This document shows, one piece after another, positions 19,564 through 31,162 of a stretch of DNA of 64,000 nucleotides. The position numbers and the translations under genes were made by a program. Under the pieces are notes generated by a model, which was given only the letters and a program-made list of their open reading frames with translations, was not told where the DNA came from and did no database searches. Origin of the DNA: Viola odorata (lineage: Eukaryota > Streptophyta > Magnoliopsida > Malpighiales > Violaceae); the NCBI GenBank assembly GCA_963691705.1, contig OY829543.1, positions 32,697,523 through 32,761,522 on the forward strand. Direction: 5' to 3'. The first letter of the stretch is position 1, and each line of letters begins with the position of its first letter.

Positions 19564-21162
19564 TTACTGTACGGACAACGCGCCTGAGGAGTTCATCTTG
19601 CCAGCATAGGTGATGGCAAGGTAGCGGTGCTGGATGCGAAGGGTAGGGTCAACCAACTGGTGCCCCTTATACTTGCGGGAGCTATACTTGGCAGTGGGGT
19701 CACCAGTAAGCTCCCTAAAGGCCTCTTCCACACCGAAGGTGGCGGGATAGGCTGCGAATGCACCTAGTACCAAGGGGCACCCAAGTCAGACTCCTGCAGG
19801 ACCACTCATTGATCAGACGAAAGTTAACCACTTTATCTGCCCCTAGATGCAGACTACCCTTTCCTTTCTACTTTAACCTATTGCTATCAAACCAAAAAGA
19901 TGTGAAAAATTCATGACTCAGTTCTAAAAATATGGGATGCTCTAAATCAAACAGAACATCCCACCCAATATTCCTAATCAACTGACGCACATGAGCAGAC
20001 ACACCCATATTGTCAAGTAATTCAAAATCAAGCAAAGCGCAAGGTGCAAGACTTTTTCCATGTAAAGCAAGTAGTCTATCATTACTAGATTTCTCAAGAA
20101 AATCTAACCAGCCATGTAATCGAGAAAGGTCAGATATCACTTGGGCTAAGGGCACGGGAGTGCCTGTTCTGTGTTGGGCTGAGCATGCGGCAGGTGTAGC
20201 AATGGTCGTCTCGCCCTTGCTGCTCAAGGTACGCAAGGACTTGCGTGGCTGAGTAGGTACAATGGGGGTAATAGGGGCCTTGCGCTTAGGTCGAGACAAG
20301 GGAACCTCTTCTTCCTTCATCTCCTCCATCGCTGACGGGTCATACTCGTCGTCATCCTCATCACCCTCTATGCGCACCAACAGTTTGACTTTCTTCGGCT
20401 TTGCCTACCCCTCAGCATAGGAGGTGGGTTCAATCAGTCGCCCATGGGAAGTCATGCCCCGGCTTATGGGTAAACCACTAGGAACAGGTATAGATCCGGT
20501 CACCTTGATCTTATCATCAGAAACTGAGGGCTCAACCTGCTCGCCTTGGACATCCACGTCTATATCCTCACCATCATTTGCCTCCTCATCGTCCTCCTCA
20601 TCACAGCTTTCTTCCTTGTCGGAAGCGGCAACATCGACACTAGCGGAGGCAACAACACCATCGGTCGCCATGCCGGAGGCACTCGGTGGCGGAGCGGATG
20701 TTGCAGCGGACGGTTGGGGCTGGATAGTGGCACTCTCATTAGAGTCCTCAGATCCCTTCTCGGAGTCGTCTTCGTACTCACCGGAGGAGGCAATAGTCTT
20801 CTCATCGTCGGGACAGGTGATGGAGTGGCAGTGGGTACTAGAGTGGTTGGTTTTGTGGATTTGGTCATAACGGAGGGGGTTTTGGTGGAGGATGTTATAG
20901 TCGTAGCTGGTGGTTGTGTCGCCACAGCAACTGGGGTAGTAGCAGCGACTGGACTGGTCGTCTGTGACTGTTATAGGGAGGCTCAAGTCCTAGGACTCTT
21001 TTTAGAAGAAGGGGAGATAGGAGTCGTGGCCACATGAGGTGGTCAAGAAATGACATAAATAGGGATGGGTGCCGCCGGTGGTGTGGTGGGGACGACAACC
21101 ACCTGAGAACGGTGACTAGAGGGTAGATTAGCCCTAGCAGCAGCTTTCTTTGAATGAGCCAT
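19564..21162 (-). pseudogene. Athila-1 env-position ORF (putative plant transposon protein domain)
   Basis: From an ATG at 21162 (MAHSKKAAAR) the minus strand encodes a low-complexity acidic N-terminal half, a TGSIP motif also present in Athila-2, a basic patch (RPKRKAP), then the conserved segment NIGWDVLFDLEHP and later RIQHRYLAITYAG. This domain occurs in many plant proteins annotated as putative plant transposon protein and lies after integrase in Athila-type elements, where an envelope gene would be in a retrovirus. No signal peptide or convincing membrane segment is visible, so an envelope role is unsupported. Frameshifts and stops at about 21045, 20400, 19865 and 19775 break it. Confidence 0.75.
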
Positions 21163-21658
21163 GGAGAATTGCAGAGTCGGTGTTGGGAAGAGGGAGTCTG
21201 GAAAGCAAAAGGAGAGAAGACAGAAAGGTGAAGACGAAAAGGGAACTAATAATGAAAAAGGGAAGAAAGCACTCCCTCTTTAAGGATGGCGAGGACTAGT
21301 CGTTGTCCGCATGAGGATGTAGCGCCTGGTGATTGGGGCCCATCAAATATCAACTAACGCACAATCCTAACTGTCTCCAAATCCTATCAATTAAAGAAAT
21401 TCAAAGTTCAAATTGAGAAAGGAGTAAGGAAAGCATGACAGAAAAGGAATAAGATATAAAAGGGAAGGAATAAATGGGAATAAAATAAAATAGGAAAATA
21501 GAGAGTAAGGAAAGAAAATCAAAAAGGATAAATGGAAAGGAAGAACTCAGGGAAATAAAATAAGAGGGAAGAGAAAAGAGAAAAAAGGGAAAGAAGCATG
21601 GGTTGCCTCCCACAAAGCGCCTCAGTTATCGTCTAGGCCTAGACGCTGGTGGCAAAGA
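21163..21658 (-). other. Pyrimidine-rich spacer between integrase and env-position ORF
   Basis: On the minus strand about 200 bp (21600-21410) is strongly pyrimidine-rich. A tract of the same kind is found at the same place in Athila-2. No ORF of note is present. Confidence 0.6.
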
Positions 21659-22160
21659 TCAGTTCTTGTTAGGAGGGTCAACCACCTCTATCTCCTCGGT
21701 TGTGAAAGGCTTGAAGCCTTCATAAAAGGCTTTCAAGCGATGCCCGTTAACCTTGAAAGTAACTCCGGTGTCCAAACTTCGGATTTCAACGGCGCCATGG
21801 TCATACACGGTTGTGACCACATACGATCCTGTCCATTTTGACTTCAGCTTCCCTGAAAATAATCTAAGATGAGAATTATACAATAAAACCTTTTTTCCCG
21901 CAGTGAAGGTCTTGTGAGAGATCATATTATCGTGGTAGGCCTTCATCTTGCCCTTGTAGATCAGAGCATTCTCATAGGCATCGTCACGAAGCTCTTACAA
22001 TTCCTGGATTTGCAAATGTCAATGCTGCCTAGCTTTATCAAGGTCCAGGTTGGCCTTTCGGATGACCTAGAATGCTTTATGCTCTATCTCAACGGGTAGG
22101 TGGCAAGGCTTGCCGTAGAAAAGTCTGTATGGGGTCATGCCAATAGGAGTTTTGAATGCG
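21659..22160 (-). pseudogene. Athila-1 integrase C-terminal part
   Basis: It reads [21 protein letters not shown], then [13 protein letters not shown], and ends with [10 protein letters not shown] and a GAVEI segment typical of the end of Athila pol. Several in-frame stops are present, for example within [12 protein letters not shown]. The upstream integrase core is missing at the Copia-2 junction, about 130 residues short compared with Athila-2. Confidence 0.85.
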
Positions 22161-22259
22161 TTTCGATTATTTATGCATGATTAATTATTTGCGCATCTAA
22201 CAATTGGTAGCGGAGCCTTCACAAATTCGATTATTTATGAGAATCTAACAATTGCGCAT

Positions 22260-23990
22260 GTGCACAAGCGTTTAGGTCACATCTCCAAAACGAGAATAGA
22301 TCATCTTGTGTCAGACGGGATCCTTCAGGCACTTGATCACACAGACCAACAGGTCTGTATCGAGTGCATAAAGGGCAAAACGACTAACAAGAGAAGATTT
22401 CAGGCTGAGAGAAGTACGGAAAGTCTAGGGCTGATACATACCGATATTTGTGGTCCATTCCCTACAGCATCTTGGAATGGTCAACGGTATTTTATCACGT
22501 TCATAGATTACTTCTCCCGTTATGGGTATCTGTATCTTCTAAAGGAAAAGTCCGAGGCATTAGACGCTTTCAAGTCTTTTAAGGCCGAAGTTGAGAATCA
22601 ACTCGGAAAGACTATAAAGGCTGTCAGATCAGATAATGGTGGCGAATACTATGGTCGATAAGATGGATCAGGTGAACAGCGTCCTGGGCCATTTGCCCAG
22701 TTTCTCGATGAGTGTGGGATAGTTCCACAGTACACCATGCCGGGGTCTTCGACCATGAATGGTGTAGCTGAAAGGAGGAACCGTACCCTTAAAGATATGG
22801 TGAGGAGTATGATTGTCAATGCCACCTTACCTATATCACTCTAGGGAGATGCCTTAAGAACTGCAGTCTATATTCTCAACAGGATACCAACTAAAGCAAC
22901 AAACAAAACCCCATATGAATTATGGACTGGCAGAAAGCCTGTCTTAAAGCAAATTAAGGTTTGGGGATCTCCAGCTGAGGCTAGGCCTTATAGGCCTGAT
23001 GAAAGAAAACTAGACTCAAGGACTGTTAGTTGCTATTTTGTTGGCTATCCGGAGAGGTCAAGGGGTTATAAGTTTTATAATCCTACTACCCGCACATTCT
23101 TTGAGACGGGAAATGCCCGGTTCTTTGAGGATGTTGAGTTTGAGGGGGAAGATAGAAGAACCGATATTGTTTTTGATGAGGATTCAGCTACTCCTGAGGG
23201 ACAAGATGAGCTTATTGTTCATGTTCCAGTTCTTGTTCCTCAGCAAGCAAGAAACAACATCGTCGATCCTCCTGCAGGACCAGGTCATCAGGTTATACCT
23301 AAAGACCATCAGGACCCACAGGATTTACCCGTGGATCATCAGGAAGTCCTACAGGAACCTCTGCCAGATCAAACTCATCAACCTCATGTGGTTGAGAACC
23401 AAGCAAATATGCCTCTCAGGAGGTCCACTAGAGTGAGAAGAAGTGCTATTCCGAATGATTATGTCGTATTTCTGCAAGAACATGAGGATGCTATTTACTC
23501 ATTAGAGGGTGACCCGATCACTTTCATTGAGGCCACTAGCTGTTCTGATGCTCAAGAGTGGATACGGGCCATGGGGGATGAATTTCAATCCATGAAGGAC
23601 AATGACGTATGGGAACTTGTACCATTGCCTAAAAATGTGAAACCGATCGGATGTAAATGGGTTTTTAAAACCAAACGGGATTCACAAGGCAATATTGAGA
23701 GGTACAAGGCACGTCTTGTTGCGAAAGGATTCATCCAGAAGGAAGGAATAGACTATAAAGAGACCTTCTCTCCAGTTTCTTCGAAGGACTCTTTTAGGAC
23801 TATCATGGCTCTTGTGGCATATTTTGATCTTGAGCTACATCAGATGGATGTAAAGACTGCTTTCCTCAATGGGGATCTTGAGGAAGAAATCTACATGAAG
23901 CGACCAGATGGCTTAACCTCTCATGAGGATAGTCAGTTGGTCTGTAGATTGAAAAATTCTATCTATGGGCTCAAGCAGGCATCTCGTTAA
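22260..23990 (+). pseudogene. Copia-2 integrase and start of reverse transcriptase
   Basis: The first piece (22260-22661) has the HKRLGH...CIECIKGK zinc region and the integrase residues in HTDICGP and RSDNGGEY. It stops at 22659. The frame resumes with MNGVAERRNRT after 22750, has a TAG at about 22841 where Trp is expected, shifts frame near 22975, and continues as the integrase-RT linker and RT start (ARLVAKGFIQKEGIDYKE, MDVKTAFLNGDLEEEI). It stops at 23988 (ASR*W), where relatives have Gln. The product would be a pol polyprotein; this copy is dead. Confidence 0.85.
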
Positions 23991-25085
23991 TGGTACCTAA
24001 AGTTCCATCGAATTATTACTTCATACGATTTTGAGGTAAATACAGTAGAGGACTGTCTGTACCATAAATTCAGTGGGAGTAGGTTTATATTTTTACTGCT
24101 TTATGTGGATGAAATTCTGCTTGCTACAAATGATGTAAAGCTTCTTCAGGATACTAAGGCATTCCTTTCAACTCAGTTTGAGATGAAGGACCTTGGTGAA
24201 GCTTCTTTTGTGCTTGGGATACAGATCCATCGGGATCATTCAGAGGGTATCCTCAGGTTGTCACAAAAGGGTTACATCGATAAAGTTCTTAAAAGGTTCA
24301 GCATGCAGAATTGTAAGCCACATGATACCCCTATCTCCAAAGGTGAGAAATTTAGCCTAGACCAGTGTCCTAAGACCAATTTGGACCGCAAGTTCATGGA
24401 GGGTATTCCATATGCTTCGGCTGTGGGAAGCATCATGTATGCTCAAGTTTGTACCCGTCCGGATCTTGCGTATATAGTTGGTATGTTGGGCAGATACCAG
24501 AGCAATCCCGGGAGGGATCATTGGGTCGCAGCCAAAAGGGTCTTTCGGTACCTGCAGAGAACGAAAGACCATATGCTCACGTACAGGAGATCAGATCAGC
24601 TTGAGATCGTTGGGTATTCTGATTCTGATTTCGCTGGATGCTAGCACAGTCAGAGATCGACATCAGGTTTCATCTTTCTGCTGGCTGGTGGGGCCATTTC
24701 TTGGAAGAGCGCCAAACAGTCACTCGTCGCTTCTTCCACTATGGAGGCTGAGTTTGTAGCTTGCTACGGGGCATCCAGTCATGCGGTATGGTTGCGAAAT
24801 ATGGTCAAGGAACTGCGAGTTGTCACTGGGATCGAGAGACCCTTAAGGATCTATTGTGACAATCGGGCTACAGTGCTGTACTCCAACAATAGTCGGAGCA
24901 CATCCAGATCGAAGCACATCGACATCAAGTTCCTTGCTGTTAAAGAAAGAGTTCAGAGTGGTCTTGTGAGCATTGAGTTATTAGGTACAAATGCTATGAT
25001 TGCGGATCCGCTCACTAAGGCATTGACACCTGTTGCATTTCATGGCCATGTATCGAGCATGGGTGTCATTAGGTTAGATGCCTGA
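23991..25085 (+). pseudogene. Copia-2 reverse transcriptase C-terminal half and RNase H
   Basis: It continues the same frame after the 23988 stop. The RT active site, normally YVDD, reads YVDE at about 24101-24112, which removes the second catalytic Asp. RNase H follows with GYSDSDFAGC, a TAG at 24642, [21 protein letters not shown] and [14 protein letters not shown], ending at 25085. Length and order are normal apart from the stops. Confidence 0.85.
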
Positions 25086-25333
25086 GATTAGTGGGAGTTA
25101 TGTTTTGTACCATTATGGCTCACGGATGTATTAACTGTGTATTTATTTTCATAGTTTATGGATATTGATTTCTATTCAATATGCGCTCTGGTTTTCTTTT
25201 GATCTCATAAAGTTTAAAGTGGATCAGTTGGAAATAGACATGAATAGATCATTTTACATGTATTTCCATGCTGCACATGCGCACTGGATCCATGTCGTTG
25301 GTCAGCCAAGGATCTATGCGTTAAGGCTCCGTG

Positions 25334-26156
25334 GAAGGGACCCTTAAAGTCAATACCCCAAATATCAAAAATCTCACAAGAAATAATACCTGTAAGGGGC
25401 ATCTGGTTGCAAGCACCAATGTTACCTGTAGCCTGACAGCGAGGACAAGTAGCACAAAATATGTAACTATCTTTGAATATAGATGGCCAGTAGAGGCCGA
25501 CTTTAAGGACTTTCAATGCTGTTTTCTTAGCTCCAAAGTGGCCACCTTTTGTTGAAGAGTGGCAGAACTTGAAGATTAATGGTACCTAATCCGAAGTCAC
25601 ACAACGCCCAATGATTTGGTCCGAGCAATATTTCCAGAGGTAGGGGCTATCCCAAATGAAATACTTAGCTTGTCTTCTGATACCCTTCTGCTATATGACT
25701 GTGGAATCTGCAGATAAATCACCTGTAGCATAAAAGTTAGCGATATCAGTAAACCACGAAAATTGAATGGCTTGGGCAAGACATAGTTGCTCATCTAGAA
25801 AGGTGTCACAGATGGGGACTAGTGAGTCATCCTCCTAGAATGGTAATCGGCTAAGATGGTCAACGACAAAATTCTTGAAGTAGAAGGATCCATCTAATCA
25901 AAAGGGGCTTAGTGTCGAGTTTTGTCAAAAGACACTTCAGGGCTGTATGGTCTGAATAGACAGTCACTTTAGTGCCCAAAAGGTACTGGCAAAATTTTTC
26001 CGGGGCAAAGACAACAACTAGAAGCTCTTTCTCTGTGGTAGTGTAGTTTCGTTGGGTCGGGTCCATGAGCTTCGAGGCATAGTAAATGACATAAACGTTT
26101 TTATCCTTCTTCTCCCCTAGAACAACTCCAAGGGCGTTGTTGCTTGCATCGCACAT
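25334..26156 (-). pseudogene. Athila-1 RNase H and integrase N-terminus
   Basis: RNase H starts with VMCDASNNALGVVLG and includes TTTEKELLVVVFA and YSDHTALKCLL (26156-25860). Downstream the integrase N-terminus retains the zinc-binding pair in CATCPRCQATGN, and [12 protein letters not shown] at about 25370-25334 carries the first catalytic Asp. The frame is broken between the two. The gene then runs into Copia-2. Confidence 0.85.
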
Positions 26157-26642
26157 TATCTCAAATGGGAGCGTCCAATCTAGCGCACGGATGATAGGGG
26201 CAGAGATAAGTTTCTGCTTGAGGAGAACATAAAATCCACATCTTTCTGGAGTAGTTTTTTATGAAAGGCCTTTCTGGAGTAGTTGGTACATAGGCTGAGT
26301 GATCTTGGAGAAGCCCTTGATAAACCTCCTATAAAAGCCTGCATGGCCAAGAAAAGAGCGTATTTCTCGAACACAAGTAGGATAGGGTAGAGACTCAATT
26401 ACCTCGATCTTGGCTTTGTCCACCTCGATACCTTTGTGAGAAATGATATGCCCTAGGATGAGACCTTGATCTACCATAAAATGAGACTTCTCAAAGTTGA
26501 GAACAAGGTTAGTTTCAACACATCTTTGTAAAACTTTTCGTATAGTAGACGGTGAAATCATCCATAAATACCTTGATACTATTTTTGACAAGTTCCAAGA
26601 AGATACTGACCATACAATGTTGGAAGGTGGTAGGCGCATTGC
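26157..26642 (-). pseudogene. Athila-1 reverse transcriptase C-terminal piece
   Basis: It reads NAPTTFQHCMVSIF, then VFMDDFTVY with the catalytic FMDD, then ETNLVLNFEKSHFMVD and RSFLGHAGFYRRFIKGFSK. A small deletion or frameshift just after FTVY (about 26530-26550) removes part of the segment present in Athila-2. The 5' side is cut by the solo LTR at 26643. Confidence 0.88.
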
Positions 26643-28272
26643 TGATAGTGTGTATTTTGTATATGTTTTTCTCTTCATTTTCACTCCTTATCTTAGCATG
26701 ATACTGCTGATTTGCCCTTGTTTCCATATTTATTGCAGATCTAGGCTAAAAGAGAGGAATATGCGAAAATATATGCTTTTTGGGAGGAATTCTGCGGATC
26801 TCAAAGCAGCGAGGCCAAGACATCAATTTCGCCGTCGAGCCTTGGGCAATATTTCCTCGTCAAAGCTTCGTTGCTGTACTTCCACGTGTCCTCCTTGCTG
26901 ATTTCTAGAATATTCCCAGAATATTCCCTAGCTGCTGATCATATCGTCTTGCCCTAGATGCTGATTTTCTCATCGTGCCCTAGAGGCTATCATCTTGCCC
27001 TCGACGTCGTGTGCTTCGAGAATATTTCCAAAATATTCCCTTTTCGGACCAAAGAGCCTTCCTCTGTGTTTTTGCATCTCCTTAGCTGGATTTTGTCATT
27101 TTGTAGTCCCTTAGCAGGATTTTGTCCTCTTGTGGGCAAGAGGGTATTTAAGCCTTTAGTTTTTAGAGTTTTGGGACATCTTGTAAATATTTTCTACTTT
27201 CTTCTTTTGGGAGCTGCCTCTTTTTCTCTCCTCCTCCTTTTGGGTGGTGGCTGAGACCTCTTCATCCAGCAGCTGTTGTATTTAAAGCTCCGGTCGGTAA
27301 TATTTAATAGTTTTCCTTCTTCTTCTTCCTCTTCTTTTATGCAATCTTTCTTTTCTTATTTTATTTATTTGTTTTGTGGCATGAGTAGCTAGATTATCCC
27401 TTTTTAGCATAGGTATTTTGAGGGTTGCATAAGGATAGTTAAGAGGCCTAAATGTGTTTAATATATTCTTATTGTTGTATTTGCTTGTTTGCCAATTTCT
27501 TGTTAATTCGTCTAAGGCAAGATTAGAAGTTTGGTCAGCTAATAACTAGACCTAGATGATTACTGTCATCCTAATGGTATTAACTGACGTGAGGCTGTTA
27601 GGATAAGTAGACACCTAGAGTGGAGTCATCGCAATAGAGTGGTCTCGTCTATATAGGGCAAGCAACCGATTAGGGCGTTGCCGCGAGTCTGACAAGCTGA
27701 GAGGTATCACACCCTAGACATGTCTTGCTTTTGCTTTATGGGTGCTTTGAGTATTACCTCCCCGCTTTGTGTCTGGGGGATGGTGTAGCGTCAAGGCTAC
27801 CTCATATGTGGAAACGGGGGGTAGCTCCTCTTATGAAGGTAAGTAGGCGGCCGACGTGGAAACATGGCCGCTATAGCATGTCTATGGCACGGGAATAGAA
27901 TATCCTTGAGCCGATGACTATCTAGCCTTAGATGCAACCTGAGAATGCCCGTTGCTAAGATCTCTTCTCTTCTGACGTTAATTCTTTACTTGATTTTTAT
28001 TTGCATGTCTTGCCCTTTATTTCTGTTTGCATATCTTGCCCTTGATTTTTGTTTTTATTAATTGTCTTGTTAGCAACTATCTCTATCTTAGTTAACTAGA
28101 TTAACGAACCAAAACCCCCCATTGTTTCTTTTATTGTTTTACTTTATATCTAGCCTTGTCTAGTGTATGTCTTCCCCATTCTCTGTGAATCGAACCTCTT
28201 GCCACTGTCTTCAATCTTTTTTGTTGCATGTGATAAGTTGTAATTATTTTTTAGTGTCTCGATAGCACATCA
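26643..28272 (+). repeat. Solo LTR 1 (family D) in the Athila-1 RT
   Basis: This is a 1630-bp LTR, TGATAGTGTG to CACATCA, with perfect ATTGC duplications at 26638-26642 and 28273-28277. No internal sequence remains, so it is the product of LTR-LTR recombination. Its first 150 bp resemble the family D LTRs at 34539-36082 and 36705-38284, including a shared TATTGCAGATC. Confidence 0.92.
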
Positions 28273-28359
28273 ATTGCAGAGACCAAAAGGCATCCTTTTG
28301 TAGGCGAACGTACCGAAGGGGCATATGAAGGTGGTCTTGTTCTGATCGTCTAGGGTAAC
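28273..28359 (-). pseudogene. Athila-1 RT middle fragment between two solo LTRs
   Basis: The 87 bp encode DDQNKTTFICPFGTFAYKRM followed by PFGLCN. This is exactly the RT segment missing between the pieces at 30017 and 26642. It proves that the two flanking LTRs are separate insertions into one RT gene. Confidence 0.92.
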
Positions 28360-30016
28360 TGATGCGTGCTTGTCGAGGGCACGATCAAACAAATAATAAA
28401 GACCTGCTATCAAGTGCATAATAAATTGTGCATAGTGGTAACAGGGGAGACTAGGGCAAGATGCTAACTTTCATGCATGACAAAGACAAACAAACCGAGA
28501 CAGCAATAAAAGGGGGGTGGGGGGGAGAGTGGTTGGTTGGCTAACAAGTTAACCAAGAGAGATAAGAGTTAACAAGTTAACTAATAAAAATAGTAATCTA
28601 GGGCACGAAAAGTAAAAAGCACTAAAAGTAAGAGTCAAGGGCAAGAGAGATAAACAGGATAACAAATAAAGACATGAAAGAAGATGAGAAAGATTCCTAG
28701 CAAAGGTTTTTTTCAGGTTGCGTCGAGGGCATGATAATCATCGGCGCAAAAATATTCTATTCTCATGCCATAGACATGCTATATAGGCCCCCTACTTACC
28801 TTCGTAGATAAAAGCTACCCCCCGTTTCCACATATGAGGTGGCCTTGACGTTTTGTCGTCCTCCCAGGCACGAATGCGGGGAGGCACTACTCAAAACGCC
28901 CATGAAGTGGAGGCAAGACATATCTAGGGCGTGACATCTCAGTGTGTCAAGCTCGCATCACATACCCTAAATAATCATTTACCCCTAGACGAAAGATCTC
29001 TCGCGATGTCCCCACTAGGTGTCTACTTTAACTCAAGGATTCACGTTAGTTATAACCAAGAGAATGACAATAATCATCTAGGATTAGTTACTAGTTGGCC
29101 TGACTACTAATCTTGCCCTAGACGAATTAACAAAAAACCGATAAACAATCGAATACAACAATAAGAATATATTAAACACATTTAGGCCTCTTAACTACCC
29201 ATGCAACCTTCATATAACCTTTGCTAAAAATAAGATAAATCAACTAATCATGCTGGAAAATAGATAAATAATAGATCTAGAAAGCATAACAAGTAAAGAA
29301 GAGATAAAGGAGAAAACTTGATAAATACCGGCCGGAGCAAAGCTCCGGTTTATGTACAAGGCTGCTAGAAATGGTCTGACCCGCCTCCTCTAAAAGGAGG
29401 AGGGGAGAAAACTGAAGAAAAGCACACAAAAAGATCTACTATCAAAATATATGGTGGAGACCTCTCTAAACCCTAAAAACTAAAGTCTTATATAGACCCT
29501 CTTGCCCATAAGAAGACAAAAGCCAGCTAGGGGATTACAAAATGACAAAATCCAGCTAAGGAGTTCAAAAATATGGAATAAATATCTTTGGTCCGAAAAG
29601 GAATATCCTAGGAATATTCTAGAAGTGCTCGACTTCGAGGGCACGACATATCCCTCGAGGGCACGACGACTAAAGAGAATATTCTTGGGGATCTAAGCGA
29701 AACTTTCGGGAAGACATCAGAGGTGACACGTGGGAGCACGACAACGAGGACACGTGGAAATAACGCTTTTGGTCTGTCCAGGGCTCGATGATAGAAACCA
29801 CGGCAAGGCCTCCATGGCAAAGTTGGTGTCTTGCCCTCGATGTTAGTTTTGAAGCTTGAGAACTGCAGAAATCGCCAAAAAAGTATGTGTTTTCGCATAT
29901 TCCTCCCTTTTGGCCTAGATCTGCAATAAAGATGGGAATGAGAGCAAATCAGCAGTATCATGCCATAAATCAAGGTGATAATGAAGGGGAAAATACGCAT
30001 AAAACACACGCTATCA
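28360..30016 (-). repeat. Solo LTR 2 (family D, opposite orientation)
   Basis: This is a 1657-bp LTR reading on the minus strand from TGATAGCGTG (30016) to ACGCATCA (28360). The flanks are GTAAC (28355-28359) and GCAAC (30017-30021), a duplication with one transition. No internal sequence is present. It lies 87 bp from solo LTR 1 and faces it. Confidence 0.9.
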
Positions 30017-30900
30017 GCAACCAAGATCTGGTGGAATCCAAAATATCCATCTAGACAACAGTAATGCGTCTTGCCCGCGAGATGCTCCAACATCTAGTCG
30101 ATGAACGGTAAGGGGAAGTGGTCTTTCCTTATGGCAGCGTTTAAACAGCGGTAGTCGATACAAACACGCCATCCATTTTGTATCCGAGTAGGAATCTGTT
30201 TACCATTTTGTCCAGTGGTAATAGTGATGCCCGTTTTCTTCAGAACGACCTGGACTAGGCTAACCCATGTACTATCCGAGATAGGGTAGATGACTCCTGC
30301 GTCTAGCAATTTGAGTATTTCCTTTTTCACAACCTCCATCATGGGAGGGTTTAGGCGGCGTTGTGGCTGACAGACATATTTGTTGGCATCTTCTAGGTGA
30401 ATGCGGTGAGTACATAGGGCTTGAGACAGTCCTTTGATGTCCGCTATAGTCCGCCCAATGGCTTGCTTAAACTCCTTCAGTAGGGTGACTAACGCTTTCT
30501 CTTCTTCCATGTCAAGCTTGTTGGATATGATTACTAGGAGAGAGTCGTTGATACCTAGGTACACATATTTGAGATGCGATGGCAAGACCTTCAACTCCAA
30601 GTTAGGTGCCTGCACAATAGAAGGGGGTAGCTTAGTGTATTTAGCAGGAAGGGGAGAGATAATAGAAGTAGAAGGGATGAGAGGTTTTGCTTCTAAAGTA
30701 ATAACGATCTCGCGTAGCTCAAGTGGTGTTGCAAATTTAGATTCCACGACGTCCAAGACCGTAGGTGTGACACTTCTGTCTAGGGAAAGCTGCAAGGGGT
30801 CAGCAGAAAATAAGTCAGCTATTTCATCAATATTAGGATCTATTATATCAATAAAATTAACACTAGAGAATTCAGAAGGGAAACACATAAGATCAAGCAT
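30017..30900 (-). pseudogene. Athila-1 protease-RT linker and RT N-terminus
   Basis: The frame runs from MLDLMCFPSEFSSVN through a linker, RRLNPPMMEVVKKEILKLLD, VIYPISDSTWVS, WRVCIDYRCLNAAIRKDHF and FLDG-like CCLDGYFGFHQI (RT motif A with its Asp). It breaks at solo LTR 2. The main ORF spans 30900-30094. The motif A part is in another frame or after a stop at 30094. Confidence 0.88.
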
Positions 30901-31160
30901 GCTAAATTAGATGATTTCCCCATCAAATTCGAGAGTGATAGAAGCATCATGGACGTCGATCTTGACCCTAGCTATTCGAAGGAATGGTCTTCCTAGCAGC
31001 ACATCTGAAGGTTTGGTTGACTGCTCGTCCTCCATACTGATCACATAAAAATCGGTCGGAAATAAGAAGTCGCCGACTTGGACCAGAATATCTTCAGCCT
31101 TCTAGATAGACTACGGATCGGTCTGCCAGTTGGATGACAACGCGAGTAGGCTTGAGTGGA
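30901..31160 (-). pseudogene. Athila-1 aspartic protease remnant
   Basis: It reads, with frame errors, QLADRS, VQVGDFLFPTDFYVISM, DVLLGRPFLRIARVKIDVHDA and LEFDGEII, matching the Athila-2 protease region at 40440-40680. The N-terminal active-site part is lost at the junction with the LTR remnant. Confidence 0.8.
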
Positions 31161-31162
31161 GA

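Larger units (their letters stand above)
22161..25333 (+). mobile_element. Copia-2: degraded Ty1/copia element inside Athila-1 integrase
   Basis: A primer-site-like TGGTAGCGGAGC at about 22206-22217 is followed almost directly by pol at 22260, so gag and most of the 5' LTR are gone. Pol ends at 25085. TTAGTGGGAG just after it looks like the purine tract, and up to 240 bp of LTR-like sequence follows. No target duplication is found, and part of the host integrase is lost, so deletion accompanied or followed insertion. It belongs to the Tnt1-like copia branch with QVCTRPD and YRRSDQLEI motifs. Confidence 0.8.

Noticed and set aside
20424..21037. 148- and 163-codon plus-strand ORFs
   Set aside because: They are antisense shadows of the low-complexity Athila-1 env-position ORF, with Ser- and Gly/Val-rich translations and no domain.
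29608..30093. 161-codon ORF starting MLEHLAGKTHYCCLD
   Set aside because: Only the first 25 or so codons are RT. The rest is solo LTR 2 read by chance.
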